64,000 bases of DNA from Lachnospiraceae bacterium (GTDB taxonomy: Bacteria > Bacillota > Clostridia > Lachnospirales > Lachnospiraceae). Of this stretch, positions 37,025 to 45,949 are shown piece by piece (position 1 is the first letter of the stretch; the number at the start of each line of letters is the position of its first letter). A program made the translations under genes and the position numbers. Location of the stretch: the NCBI GenBank assembly GCA_028693165.1, contig JAQUVX010000002.1, forward strand, positions 1-64,000, in the 5' to 3' direction. Under the pieces are notes generated by a model. The model had not been told where the DNA came from. It did no database searches and saw nothing but the letters and a program-made list of their open reading frames with translations.

Positions 37025-37660
37025 TTATTTGCAAGCTTTCACTGTTTCTTTGATCGTGATTAAAGATTTCTTCGGTCCTGGAACAGCGCCCTTAACCAGA
37101 ATCAGGTTGTTCTCGTTGTCTACACGAACGATCTCAAGATTCTGAACGGTTACCTGCTTGCTGCCCATGTGTCCTGGCATCTTCTTGCCCTTGAATACCT
37201 TGCTCGGGTCGGAAGCGGAACCATTGGAACCGGCATGACGGTGGAACTTGGAACCATGAGCCATCGGTCCTCTGGACTGGCCATGTCTCTTGATTGCACC
37301 CTGGAAACCTTTACCCTTGGAAACAGCAGTTGCATCAATCTTATCGCCTGCAGCGAAGATATCAGCTTTGATTTCGTCCTTTACAGAATACTCTTCTGCA
37401 TTGTCGAAACGGAATTCTCTAACAAATCTCTTGTAGGAAACACCAGCTTTGTCAAAGTGTCCCTTAACCGGCTTGCTGACCAGCTTCTCTCTCTTGTCAA
37501 CAAAACCAACCTGTACAGCTTTGTAACCATCATTCTCTTCGTTCTTAACCTGAGTTACTACACACGGGCCAGCCTGAAGAACGGTTACCGGAACCAGCAC
37601 TCCATCTTCGTTGAAGATCTGAGTCATTCCGACTTTGGTAGCTAAAATAGCTTTCTTCAT
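37025..37660 (-). CDS. rplC: 50S ribosomal protein L3 (uL3)
   Basis: 211-aa early-assembly 50S protein reaching the peptidyl-transferase centre. [31 protein letters not shown] and the central loop [36 protein letters not shown] (each in part) are diagnostic. Normal length. It lies 51 bp after rpsJ. Confidence 0.98.
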   Translation of the reverse strand: MKKAILATKVGMTQIFNEDGVLVPVTVLQAGPCVVTQVKNEENDGYKAVQVGFVDKREKLVSKPVKGHFDKAGVSYKRFVREFRFDNAEEYSVKDEIKADIFAAGDKIDATAVSKGKGFQGAIKRHGQSRGPMAHGSKFHRHAGSNGSASDPSKVFKGKKMPGHMGSKQVTVQNLEIVRVDNENNLILVKGAVPGPKKSLITIKETVKACK

Positions 37661-37711
37661 TCTTTCTTCCTCCTTACAGCGGATTACCTTTTACAGCAAT
37701 CATACTAAAGC

Positions 37712-38029
37712 TTATTTCTGTTTCATTTTGATGTCGATATAAACACCAGCCGGCATTTCCAGTTTGCTTAATGCATCAACTGTCTTCTGGCTTGGGGTGA
37801 TGATATCGATGAGTCTCTTGTGAGTTCTCTGCTCGAACTGCTCTCTGGAATCTTTGTACTTGTGTACTGCTCTCAGAATCGTTACTACTTCCTTCTTGGT
37901 CGGTAACGGTACCGGTCCGCTCACCTGAGCCCCTGTCTTCTTTACGGTCTCGATGATTTTTCCAGCAGACTGATCAATCAACTGATGATCGTAAGCTTTT
38001 AATGTGATTCTCATTACTTGACTTGCCAT
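37712..38029 (-). CDS. rpsJ: 30S ribosomal protein S10 (uS10)
   Basis: 105-aa 30S head protein that also acts as the antitermination partner Nus[21 protein letters not shown] and [37 protein letters not shown] (in part) are diagnostic. The start is ATG at 38029 (MASQVMRIT), with AGGAGG 10 nt upstream; the frame is open 29 codons further but runs into the leader. First gene of the superoperon. Confidence 0.98.
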   Translation of the reverse strand: MASQVMRITLKAYDHQLIDQSAGKIIETVKKTGAQVSGPVPLPTKKEVVTILRAVHKYKDSREQFEQRTHKRLIDIITPSQKTVDALSKLEMPAGVYIDIKMKQK

Positions 38030-38258
38030 AAAAAAAGTCGCCTCCTTTTCGCACTTTAGTTGAAGTACGACAAGCGGTGACTGTACACATCTCCGTGTGT
38101 GTCGCGTCGGACCCACACTGCGTTACTGCATAATATAACTCTACAGCTGTTCAATTGGTACAGTGACTTGTCGTCAGTTTCCTAACTTGACATTCGCTCC
38201 ACGGAACACCTGCCACAACGGGCAGCAACCTCACGCTTCACAGCTATCATGTCACAGC
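38030..38258 (-). other. Structured leader of the S10 operon
   Basis: About 230 nt separate the predicted start site from rpsJ. A long-range pairing joins 38158-38172 and 38069-38086 (ACTGTAC with GTACAGT and GACAAG with CTTGTC), enclosing about 70 nt with smaller stems. It probably serves transcription or translation control. No known family could be assigned by eye. Confidence 0.55.
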
Positions 38259-38264
38259 CTTAGT

Positions 38265-38293
38265 ATAATAACATAAATGGAATATAAAAGCAA
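38265..38293 (-). promoter_or_regulatory. Predicted promoter of the S10-spc superoperon
   Basis: Minus strand -35 TTGCTT, 17-nt spacer, -10 TATTAT with upstream TG (extended -10). It sits between the terminator of the upstream cell-wall-binding gene and the leader. With the spacer rest, the gene-free stretch 38030-38411 is accounted for. Confidence 0.7.
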
Positions 38294-38351
38294 GCACTTT
38301 TTTAAGTTTTTTTGCTGTTTTTTTCTGTCGGTTTCCCTGTGCTTTTTCACG

Positions 38352-38389
38352 TAATAATGGAGCGAAAGTTTCCCTTCGCTCCATTATAA
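38352..38389 (-). terminator. Hairpin after the 463-aa cell-wall-binding gene
   Basis: Stem ATAATGGAGCGAA with TTCGCTCCATTAT, loop about 9 nt, 23 bp past the stop. The flanking sequence is AT-rich on both sides, but no long T-run is present. Confidence 0.6.
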
Positions 38390-38411
38390 TAGCCTGATTT
38401 CATTGCCCCAA

Positions 38412-39803
38412 TCAGTCCTGATCGATATCCCAGTCTGGTTCCTCCGGGCTGGTGTAGGTACCGCCGTCCACCGTCTCATCGTCTTCCTTGATCAGCACAC
38501 CGCCGCTGTTCGTCTTATACTTCACACCATCACGGTCCTTCACGGTCGTACCCTTCGCAATATGTCCGGAAGTGTTGATCACGTAGTTCTTACTGTTAGA
38601 ACCACTGTTAATGGTAAACACCTCATATTTGCTTCCGGAGTCCGCCTTCTGCAGCTTGCCCATGTAATACAGGTAGTTGTCGTACACACCGGTATAACCG
38701 CGCCCGGTAGAGCTGAAATAATAATGGCTGGTATCACCTGACTCATTGATATTGAACTTGCCCTTCATCATACAGCTCTGCTCACGGGTTCCGAAATAGT
38801 AGGACGTGTACTCCGATTCGTCACTGTCTGTATAGATCTTCTGCAGTCCGTATACCGGAACTCCATCCTCATCAAACAGATAGGTGTTGCCGTTGATCCG
38901 CTCGAAGTCCTTCGTTCTCGCCGATCCCCTGGCCGGTCCAACCTTCGGGACTCCCTTGTTGCTGAAGTAGAACCATTCTACATCGTGGTCGTAATTGTTC
39001 TGCAAATCCTCCGGCGGCTCTGCGGAATACCAGCCCACGCGCACCTGTCCGTTGGAATCCACATAGCGGTAATCCTCAATCGTGTCCGAATCATCGCCGG
39101 TCACACACACCCAGCCGGTCTGCATCGCACCGTCTTCCCGCAGGCAGTAGTACACGCCGTTGATCTTCTTCTGCTTGATGTTGTCATTGCTGCTGTTCTC
39201 ATCCGGCACTGCTTTCTTGCCGTTGGTCGCAAAATAGTACCAGTACTGATCATCAGTTACCGTATCAAACGGCCCGGAATGATTGTCGTTATCGTCGTCC
39301 GCATAGGAATCCGGCGGGTCCAGCTTCTTCCATCCGGTCACCATCACGCCGTTCGGCTCGCAGTAGTACATGTCATCCAGAATCCATCCGGTCTCCATGG
39401 CCCCCGTGTCACTGAAGTGATACCACTTGCCGTCGATCTGCTCCCACTTGTCCTTGATGTTCTTTCCGCTCTGGCTAAAATAATACCAGTCATATCCGGA
39501 ATCGCTGTTGCTGTTGGTCACCTGCAGCCACTTGTTCGACACCATAAGACCGCTTGCGTCTACATAATAATTATCACTGTCGACCCAGGCATCCACAGCC
39601 ATCGTGCCGTTGGAGTTCAGATAGCGCCAGTATCCGTCTGCGCCCTGCCGCCATGCATCCGAAACACGGCCGCCCGAAGAATTGTAATACACCCAGGTAT
39701 TCCCCTCCTGTGTCCATCCTGTAGCTGCCATTGCGGAAATCCCCACCGTTCCCAGGCTCATTGCTGCTGCAAGAACAAGCACAGCCAAACCATATTTTTT
39801 CAT
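38412..39803 (-). CDS. Secreted protein made almost entirely of cell-wall-binding repeats (463 aa)
   Basis: After a signal peptide (cleavage near AMAATG, about residue 27), the protein is a chain of about ten wall-binding repeats of the GW/AW...YWRYLNSNGTM type, with aromatic-rich cores (WYYFSQSGK, WYHFSDTGAM, YYFATNGK). The last 120 residues are more diverged (TSYYFGTREQ, HYYFSSTGRGY), and the tail is acidic (DDETVDGG, DWDIDQD). No enzyme domain is visible. It may be a wall-surface structural or adhesion protein. It has its own promoter and terminator. Confidence 0.85.
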   Translation of the reverse strand: MKKYGLAVLVLAAAMSLGTVGISAMAATGWTQEGNTWVYYNSSGGRVSDAWRQGADGYWRYLNSNGTMAVDAWVDSDNYYVDASGLMVSNKWLQVTNSNSDSGYDWYYFSQSGKNIKDKWEQIDGKWYHFSDTGAMETGWILDDMYYCEPNGVMVTGWKKLDPPDSYADDDNDNHSGPFDTVTDDQYWYYFATNGKKAVPDENSSNDNIKQKKINGVYYCLREDGAMQTGWVCVTGDDSDTIEDYRYVDSNGQVRVGWYSAEPPEDLQNNYDHDVEWFYFSNKGVPKVGPARGSARTKDFERINGNTYLFDEDGVPVYGLQKIYTDSDESEYTSYYFGTREQSCMMKGKFNINESGDTSHYYFSSTGRGYTGVYDNYLYYMGKLQKADSGSKYEVFTINSGSNSKNYVINTSGHIAKGTTVKDRDGVKYKTNSGGVLIKEDDETVDGGTYTSPEEPDWDIDQD

Positions 39804-39845
39804 ATGTCTGCTCCTTTACCTCATTCCTTAGTATCTCTAACCTAC

Positions 39846-39874
39846 ATTGTAACAACATATAGTTAATTATTCAA
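39846..39874 (-). promoter_or_regulatory. Predicted promoter of the 463-aa cell-wall-binding gene
   Basis: Minus strand -35 TTGAAT, 17-nt spacer, -10 TACAAT with TG upstream, about 45 bp before the start codon. Confidence 0.6.
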
Positions 39875-39898
39875 CAAAAATATGCAAAAATATTATAG

Positions 39899-39939
39899 AA
39901 ATGCGTGGAACACAGATATCGACCGTGCTCCACGCATTT
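39899..39939 (-). terminator. Terminator after the 379-aa cell-wall-binding gene
   Basis: An 11-bp perfect stem, AAATGCGTGGA with TCCACGCATTT, followed by an AT-rich stretch on the minus strand, 40 bp past the stop. Confidence 0.75.
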
Positions 39940-39979
39940 AGACTGTCAAAAACGGGTCATGCCAGGCTGCAAAGCAGCA

Positions 39980-41119
39980 TTAATGCTGAGGACCTGCTAC
40001 AATGACACGGCTTCCGCCTGAGGAAGATCCACTGGATACGCCGGGGCCGCCTGAACCGCCTGAGCTGTTTCCGGAAGGCCGATTCGGTGATTCAGCCGGG
40101 GCAGGGGCCTGCGCAGATGCCTGTGCGCCGCTCTGTCCGGCACCCTGCTGCCATACACCGTTCGCATCCACATAGAATCCGTCCGGCGTTGTCGTATTGA
40201 CATACATAGCGCCGTCCGCTCCCAGATAGTAGTAAACACCCTTCCACTGAACCCATCCGGTTGACATATAGCCGTTGCTTGCAAAGAAATACCACTTTCC
40301 GCTGATCATCTCCCAGCTGTTGCGCGGATAGGAGCCATCTGGCTTCACATACCACCAGCCTCGTCCATCCTGCTTCCATCCTGCTGTATGGGAGTTCGGC
40401 GTATAATCCGAGCATGAGGAACTGTGTCCACTGGAATGATCATCACGATTGCTGCGGTCTACGTCGTAATCATCGGACCAGTCGGACCACTCGCCCTGAT
40501 CGCTGCCGTCCAGACCTCTGACACGGAAGTAGTAGCTTCCACTGTGGTCCATATTGCTGCTGAAACTGTAATGGCGGCTGCTGGTGCGCTCACTGGTCAC
40601 CTTATGGTCGCCGCGATAAAGCTGGACTTCATAACGCTCTGCGCCATCTACGTCATCCCAACGCGCGGTTCTTCCATCCCACCAGAGATTGTCGACAACA
40701 TCAATATCCCGGTTGCCGGCCACCCGGTTCAGCCTTACCACGATCTCCATGCTGTTGCCGTCGTCCAGAATCTTTGCCGACTTATAGGAGGCGCCCATGC
40801 CGTGCAGGGAAAAATGACTGCTTCCCGAGCAGGTGAACTTGTTATCTGTACTGGAGGCCCACAGCTCGATCACAACACGCGGCGTGTCCCCCTTGCCCCA
40901 ATAGGATTCATCATTCTGGTAGCCCGCAGTACGAACCATATAAAGGTCGCTGTCTGCCGTCACCTGGATGTCACCTAAGGTGTCCCCCGCCGACGGCTGG
41001 GTGCCGCTGAAATTCAGACGGACATTGCGTATATCCTGTGCATAGGAAACACTGGAAAACGCCGCCGCCAGCGACAATGCTGCGGTCATACCCATCAGCC
41101 ACTTTGTCATTCTTCTCAT
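39980..41119 (-). CDS. Secreted cell-wall-binding repeat protein, N-domain + Fn3-like + repeats (379 aa)
   Basis: The signal peptide is cleaved near SYAQD (about residue 27). Residues 30-135 form the same unrecognised domain seen at 18397 (GKGDTPRVVIEL ... DNKFTCSGSS ... EIVVRLNRVAG). Residues 148-215 are Fn3-like (ARWDDVDGAERYEVQLYRG ... SYYFRVRGLDG). After a Ser/Asp-rich linker come about four wall-binding repeats (about 245-322), and a Pro/Ala then Gly/Ser tail of about 55 residues. The start is ATG with GAGGAGG upstream. No enzyme motif; probably a surface protein. Confidence 0.85.
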   Translation of the reverse strand: MRRMTKWLMGMTAALSLAAAFSSVSYAQDIRNVRLNFSGTQPSAGDTLGDIQVTADSDLYMVRTAGYQNDESYWGKGDTPRVVIELWASSTDNKFTCSGSSHFSLHGMGASYKSAKILDDGNSMEIVVRLNRVAGNRDIDVVDNLWWDGRTARWDDVDGAERYEVQLYRGDHKVTSERTSSRHYSFSSNMDHSGSYYFRVRGLDGSDQGEWSDWSDDYDVDRSNRDDHSSGHSSSCSDYTPNSHTAGWKQDGRGWWYVKPDGSYPRNSWEMISGKWYFFASNGYMSTGWVQWKGVYYYLGADGAMYVNTTTPDGFYVDANGVWQQGAGQSGAQASAQAPAPAESPNRPSGNSSGGSGGPGVSSGSSSGGSRVIVAGPQH

Positions 41120-41182
41120 TCTTGTTCCTCCTCGTTTTTGTCATGTGCGCCGTTTCACGATCCCACACTGATTCTGCGTATA

Positions 41183-41211
41183 ATTATACACCTCATCAGG
41201 CCATTACTCAA
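41183..41211 (-). promoter_or_regulatory. Predicted promoter of the 379-aa cell-wall-binding gene
   Basis: Minus strand -35 TTGAGT, 17-nt spacer, -10 TATAAT, about 65 bp upstream of the start. Confidence 0.65.
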
Positions 41212-41254
41212 GCACCTCTTTCACGCAAAAGCGCCGCAAAGCGGCAGGTAATGC

Positions 41255-41284
41255 TTGACGTTTCCTCCCAGGCATCTGTATAAT
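41255..41284 (+). promoter_or_regulatory. Predicted promoter of the RlmI-like methyltransferase gene
   Basis: Plus strand -35 TTGACG, 18-nt spacer, -10 TATAAT, about 60 bp before ATG 41344. Divergent to the promoter of the neighbouring cell-wall-binding gene. Confidence 0.65.
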
Positions 41285-41343
41285 GGACGTACGGAATTAT
41301 AACATCGGGAAACACGATATCCCCGGAAAGGCTGGAAAACAAA

Positions 41344-42207
41344 ATGTGGATTGCAGATAACTGGAACGATTATCAGGTCATTGACTGTTCCAATGGAGAA
41401 AAATTAGAGAGATGGGGGGATTATCTTCTGGTACGTCCGGATCCGCAGGTCATCTGGGACACCCCGAAGACGCACAAAGGCTGGCGCAATATGAACGGAC
41501 ACTATCACCGCAGTGCCAAGGGCGGCGGAGAATGGGAGTTCTTTGATCTGCCGGAGCAGTGGACGATTCATTACGGAACGCTGACCTTCAATTTAAAGCC
41601 GTTCAGCTTCAAGCATACCGGACTTTTCCCGGAACAGGCCGCCAACTGGGACTGGTTTGGAGAAAAGATCCGCAAAGCCGGACGCCCGGTCAAGGTTCTC
41701 AATCTGTTTGCCTACACCGGCGGCGCCACGCTGGCCGCAGCAGCAGCGGGCGCACAGGTTACCCATGTGGATGCCTCCAAGGGCATGGTTTCCTGGGCCA
41801 AGGAGAACGCCGCTTCCTCCGGGCTCGCGGAATCTTCTATTCGCTGGCTGGTGGATGACTGCATGAAATTCGTCGAGCGCGAGATCCGCCGCGGCAATCA
41901 CTACGATGCCATCATCATGGATCCGCCGTCCTACGGCCGCGGACCGAAAGGCGAGATCTGGAAGATCGAAGATGCGATTCATCCGCTGGTCAAGCTGTGT
42001 GCACAGCTTCTGTCCGATGACCCGCTGTTCTTCCTGATCAATTCCTACACGACCGGTCTGGCTCCTGCCGTTCTTACCTATATGATATCCGTTGAGCTGC
42101 TTCCCAAATACGGCGGCCACGTGGATTCCCAGGAGATCGGCCTTCCGGTAAAGGAAAGCGGACTTGTCCTGCCCTGCGGTGCTTCCGGGCGGTGGTCAAA
42201 GAATTAA
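41344..42207 (+). CDS. RlmI/RlmK-like SAM-dependent methyltransferase
   Basis: A 287-aa class I methyltransferase, one of the few plus-strand genes. The SAM site is VLNLFAYTGGATLAAAAAGA (about residues 118-137), followed by VTHVDASKGMVSWAKEN, and the catalytic-loop motif is IIMDPPSYGRGPKGEIW (about 195). It belongs to the COG1092 group, whose studied members (RlmI, RlmK) methylate 23S rRNA, but it lacks their N-terminal PUA domain; the N-terminus is instead a short beta-rich segment. The target is therefore uncertain; RNA is likely. Confidence 0.88.
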   Translation: MWIADNWNDYQVIDCSNGEKLERWGDYLLVRPDPQVIWDTPKTHKGWRNMNGHYHRSAKGGGEWEFFDLPEQWTIHYGTLTFNLKPFSFKHTGLFPEQAANWDWFGEKIRKAGRPVKVLNLFAYTGGATLAAAAAGAQVTHVDASKGMVSWAKENAASSGLAESSIRWLVDDCMKFVEREIRRGNHYDAIIMDPPSYGRGPKGEIWKIEDAIHPLVKLCAQLLSDDPLFFLINSYTTGLAPAVLTYMISVELLPKYGGHVDSQEIGLPVKESGLVLPCGASGRWSKN

Positions 42208-42225
42208 ACTCAGTTTCTGCGCAAT

Positions 42226-42270
42226 AAAAAAGCGAGAGTCCATGGCAGGCTGCCATGCCTCTCGCTTTTC
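42226..42270. terminator. Bidirectional terminator between the methyltransferase gene and yajC
   Basis: A long stem AAGCGAGAG...CTCTCGCTT with an inner ATGGCAG/CTGCCAT stem, flanked by A-run and T-run, lies between the convergent genes and can end transcription both ways. Confidence 0.85.
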
Positions 42271-42287
42271 TATTGTCTCCGAACCGC

Positions 42288-42581
42288 TTATGCTTCCGGC
42301 TTCTCAACCTGTACGATCGCTGCCTTCTGCATCGGGATACGGCAGTTTTTGTTGTTGCCGAACTCCACGATCACAGTATCATCGGTCATGTCGATCACAA
42401 CACCGTAAAATCCGCTGGTTGTCAGAATGCTGTCGCCGATTGCGATGCTGGATAACAGCTCCTGCTGTTTCTTCTTCTCTTTCTGCTGCGGACGAATCGC
42501 CATAAAATACATCAAAGCCAAAAAGAAAATGATATAACCGATCAAAAACGTTGGGGAAATTCCACCTGCACCTACTAACAT
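42288..42581 (-). CDS. yajC: Preprotein translocase subunit YajC
   Basis: 97-aa single-pass membrane protein that joins SecDF. One hydrophobic segment (FLIGYIIFFLALMYFM, about residues 12-28) is followed by the diagnostic IRPQQKEKKKQQELL and a small beta-rich domain (SIAIGDSILTTSGFYGVV). Last gene of the scfA-scfB-secDF-tgt-yajC unit, 76 bp after tgt. Confidence 0.96.
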   Translation of the reverse strand: MLVGAGGISPTFLIGYIIFFLALMYFMAIRPQQKEKKKQQELLSSIAIGDSILTTSGFYGVVIDMTDDTVIVEFGNNKNCRIPMQKAAIVQVEKPEA

Positions 42582-42657
42582 AAAATCCTCCTTGTGGTTC
42601 GGCTGTCGCCTCGCTGCAGCCGCCTCTTTTTTTAATTATTGCATCCGTATTATCGGA

Positions 42658-43797
42658 TCAATCCTGTGGACCCGCCGCCATCCTGCCGAGCTTTTCTGCC
42701 TTATAAGCTTCATAGCGGTGTTCCTCGATTGCGTCGCGAATCTCTTCCATCATTGTATTATAAAAATACAGATTGTGCAAGACGCATAATCTCATTCCCA
42801 GCATTTCTTTCGCCTTGAACAGATGGCGGATATACGCTCTGCTGTAAGAGCGGCATGCCGGGCACTGGCACCCCTCCTCGATCGGACGCGGATCCAGCTC
42901 GTATTTCTGATTCAGCAAATTCAGCTTGCCGAAGTTCGTGTAAACATGGCTGTGGCGGCCGTTTCTCGACGGATATACGCAGTCAAAGAAATCGACGCCG
43001 CGGCTGACACCCTCTAGAATGTTCGCCGGGGTTCCGACTCCCATCAGGTACGTCGGCTTGTCCTGCGGCAGATACGGCACCGTCACATCCAGAATATGAT
43101 ACATTTCCTCATGACTCTCGCCGACCGCCAGACCACCGATCGCATACCCGTCCAGATTCATATCCCGGATCGTCTTTGCATGGCTGATGCGAATCTCATC
43201 CACCACGCCGCCCTGATTGATGCCAAACAGAAGCTGCTTTTGGTTGATGGTATCCGGAAGCTCATTGAGCCGCGCCATCTCCTTCTGGCAGCGTTCCAGC
43301 CAGCGCGTCGTGCGGTCCACGGAATTCTGGATATAGTGGAAATCCGCATGGCTCGGCGGGCATTCATCAAACGCCATGGCAATCGTAGAAGCCAGATTCG
43401 ACTGGATCTGCATGCTCTCCTCCGGCCCCATGAAAATCTTGTGACCATCGATATGCGAATTGAAATACACGCCTTCTTCTTTGATTTTGCGCAGTCCAGA
43501 TAAGGAAAATACCTGAAATCCGCCGGAATCGGTCAGAATCGGCTTGTCCCAGTTCATGAACTTGTGAAGACCGCCAAACTGCTTGATCAGTTTATCGCCG
43601 GTGCGTACATGAAGATGGTAGGTATTGGAAAGCTCTACCTGCGTCTTGATTTCGCACAGGTCATCGGTGGAAACTGCCCCTTTGATGGCAGCCACCGTAC
43701 CTACATTCATGAAAACCGGTGTCTGGATGGTTCCGTGCACGGTCTGAACCTCAGCCCGCTTTGCACGTCCATCCGTCGTAATCAGTTTATATTTCAT
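42658..43797 (-). CDS. tgt: tRNA-guanine transglycosylase
   Basis: Exchanges guanine 34 for the queuosine precursor preQ1 (or queuine) in GUN anticodons. The 379-aa protein has DSGGFQVFSL (Asp near residue 90), GGLAVGE (about 228), catalytic FDCVYPSRNGRH (about 265) and zinc ligands CQCPACRSYSRAYIRHL (about 305-320). Normal bacterial length. It lies between secDF (9 bp) and yajC, a common grouping. Confidence 0.97.
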   Translation of the reverse strand: MKYKLITTDGRAKRAEVQTVHGTIQTPVFMNVGTVAAIKGAVSTDDLCEIKTQVELSNTYHLHVRTGDKLIKQFGGLHKFMNWDKPILTDSGGFQVFSLSGLRKIKEEGVYFNSHIDGHKIFMGPEESMQIQSNLASTIAMAFDECPPSHADFHYIQNSVDRTTRWLERCQKEMARLNELPDTINQKQLLFGINQGGVVDEIRISHAKTIRDMNLDGYAIGGLAVGESHEEMYHILDVTVPYLPQDKPTYLMGVGTPANILEGVSRGVDFFDCVYPSRNGRHSHVYTNFGKLNLLNQKYELDPRPIEEGCQCPACRSYSRAYIRHLFKAKEMLGMRLCVLHNLYFYNTMMEEIRDAIEEHRYEAYKAEKLGRMAAGPQD

Positions 43798-43806
43798 ATG
43801 ATTTTC

Positions 43807-45939
43807 CTATTTAGCTTTCTGCTGCTTCTTGTTCTTCCAGGTTGTCATCACGTACCACAGTGCACCGGTTACGCATACGGAGGAATACGTTCCGCAGACG
43901 ATACCAACCATCAGAGGCAGTGCGAATTCGCGAATCGAGGATACGCCGAGCAGGAACAGTACGAAGACCATGACAAAGGTGGTCAGGGACGTGTTGATGC
44001 TTCTGGTAACCGTCTGGGTAATACTTAAGTTTACCACATCCTCCAGACTCTGCTTATGTGTCTTCAGCGCCATATTCTCACGGATACGGTCGAAGATTAC
44101 AATGGTCGCATTGATGGAGTAACCAACGATCGTCAGCATACATGCGATGAAGGTGGATCCGACGGACCATTTCGCAATCGCATAGAAAGTCAGCACAACC
44201 AGTACATCGTGCACCAGTGCCAGAATCGCGCTGGCTGCAAACTTGATATCCTTAAACCGGAGCCAAATATACAAAAGCATCAGAACGGTCGCGATAACAA
44301 CCGCCGCAACTGCATCCTGCTTCATCTCCGCACTGACTGCACCGGAGATGCTCTCGGCCGTGATCTTCTCAGCCTCGACGCCAAAGTTCTCGACCATGGC
44401 ATCTTCCATCGCCTGTCTCTGATCTACGTTCAGAGTCTTGGTCTTGATAATGACTTCGTTCGTTCCGCTTACCTTCTGTGTCTGTACATCAGCATCGCCG
44501 GTAATGCCGGAGACAACCGGAACCACCTTTGTGGAAATATCTTCCATACTCATGTCCTCGTTGAAGGTCACGTTGGTGGAAGTACCGCCGGTGAAGTCCA
44601 TACCATAGTTCAGGATACGGCCCATCTGTCCGTTGTTGACCGCCATGCCTACCCAGCCGGCCACAACCACTGCGATCGAGAGGATAAAGCAGATATTCTT
44701 CTTGCCCAGGAAGTTGATGATCTTGCCATCCTTCTTGACGCCGTAGAATTTCGGATTCTCAAAGCCCACATTGTACAGGGAGTACAGCGCGCCTTTGGTG
44801 ACAAACAATGCGGTAATCATGGAAAGCACAATACCGATTGCCAATGTGGTTGCGAAGCCCTTTACGGTACCGGAACCACGGAAGTACAACACTGCAGCCG
44901 CGATCAATGTGGTCACGTTGCCATCCACGATTGCGGACAATGCCTTTGCAAATCCGGTCTTGATCGCGGAACGTACCGTCTTGCCAAGACCAATCTCCTC
45001 TTTGATACGGGTAAAGATAATAACATTCGCATCCACCGCCATGCCGACAGACAGGATGATACCTGCGATACCCGGCAGAGTCAGGGTCACCTCAAATGCG
45101 GACAGCAGGATCAGGATCAGGCCCACATACAGGCTCAATGCCAGAACTGCAGCAACACCAGGAATCAGGTACGCCACGATCATGAACAGTGCCACGATGC
45201 CAAAACCGATTGCGCCGGCCTTTAAGCTGGTTGCGATCGCTTCCTGGCCCAGCTTTGCACCAACGACGTTGGAACGCAGCTCTTCCAGCTCCAGAGACAA
45301 AGAACCGATGCGGATGGTAGAAGCCAGATTCTCTGCTTCATCATAATCCTGCATGCCGTCGATCTGGCACTGGCCGCCTGTGATCGCCTCACGTACCGTC
45401 GGGTTGGAGTAAACCATTCCATCATAGATGATGGCGATCCGCTTGCCCACATTTGCCGTGGTTGCATCCGCGAATGCCTTGGTTCCTTCTTCCGTGAAGG
45501 TCAGGCTTACCACGTAAGTCTTCATGCCGTTCTGATCCACGATGCCGGCCTTGGCAGATGCCACCTGGTCACCGGTCAGGATCACTTTTCCGGACTCGTC
45601 TGTAAACATCAGGGAACCTGGTTTGCCAAGCTCCTCAAGAATTGCATTTGCGTCAGAAACACCCGGGATATCAATGTTGATTCGGTTGTCTCCCTCCTGA
45701 TACACCTCAGCCTCGGTGCTGTAGTTCTGTACTCTCTGCTGAAGCTTGTAGATCGTGTCCGACATTTCCTCTGCCGTCGGATCTGTCTCTACTGTCTGAT
45801 ACGTGATGCTGACACCGCCTGCCAGGTCCAGTCCGAGCTTGATATCATCCATGGTATCATAGCCAAAGAATCCGAACAGGACGACTGCCGCCAGAAGTAC
45901 CAGCAGGCCCAGCAGGCCTTTTCCTTTACTGCTTTTCAT
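43807..45939 (-). CDS. secDF: Fused protein translocase SecDF
   Basis: Proton-driven accessory of Sec export, with SecD and SecF joined in one 710-aa chain of about twelve membrane segments. SecD part: DIKLGLDLAGGVSITYQ (N-terminus), GIAGIILSVGMAVDANVIIFTRIKEE (about 300). SecF part: MDFTGGTSTNVTF (about 450) and YSINATIVIFDRIRENM (about 620). The start is ATG 45939 (MKSSKGKGLL) with GAGGAG upstream, 10 bp after scfB; nine more open codons overlap scfB and are unlikely. Confidence 0.96.
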   Translation of the reverse strand: MKSSKGKGLLGLLVLLAAVVLFGFFGYDTMDDIKLGLDLAGGVSITYQTVETDPTAEEMSDTIYKLQQRVQNYSTEAEVYQEGDNRINIDIPGVSDANAILEELGKPGSLMFTDESGKVILTGDQVASAKAGIVDQNGMKTYVVSLTFTEEGTKAFADATTANVGKRIAIIYDGMVYSNPTVREAITGGQCQIDGMQDYDEAENLASTIRIGSLSLELEELRSNVVGAKLGQEAIATSLKAGAIGFGIVALFMIVAYLIPGVAAVLALSLYVGLILILLSAFEVTLTLPGIAGIILSVGMAVDANVIIFTRIKEEIGLGKTVRSAIKTGFAKALSAIVDGNVTTLIAAAVLYFRGSGTVKGFATTLAIGIVLSMITALFVTKGALYSLYNVGFENPKFYGVKKDGKIINFLGKKNICFILSIAVVVAGWVGMAVNNGQMGRILNYGMDFTGGTSTNVTFNEDMSMEDISTKVVPVVSGITGDADVQTQKVSGTNEVIIKTKTLNVDQRQAMEDAMVENFGVEAEKITAESISGAVSAEMKQDAVAAVVIATVLMLLYIWLRFKDIKFAASAILALVHDVLVVLTFYAIAKWSVGSTFIACMLTIVGYSINATIVIFDRIRENMALKTHKQSLEDVVNLSITQTVTRSINTSLTTFVMVFVLFLLGVSSIREFALPLMVGIVCGTYSSVCVTGALWYVMTTWKNKKQQKAK

Positions 45940-45949
45940 GTTATTCTCC

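Noticed and set aside
38412-39803. Repeats of the cell-wall-binding gene as a CRISPR or tandem DNA repeat array
   Set aside because: The repetition is at protein level (20-residue GW/YY motifs) with diverged DNA; there are no identical direct repeats with spacers.
44056-45225. A 389-codon plus-strand open frame antisense to secDF
   Set aside because: Its composition (His/Gln/Asp-rich) is that of an antisense shadow, with no family motif; secDF on the other strand is certain. The same applies to long plus-strand frames opposite pxpA, the DUF4392 gene, ecfA1, map, rpoC and rpoB.
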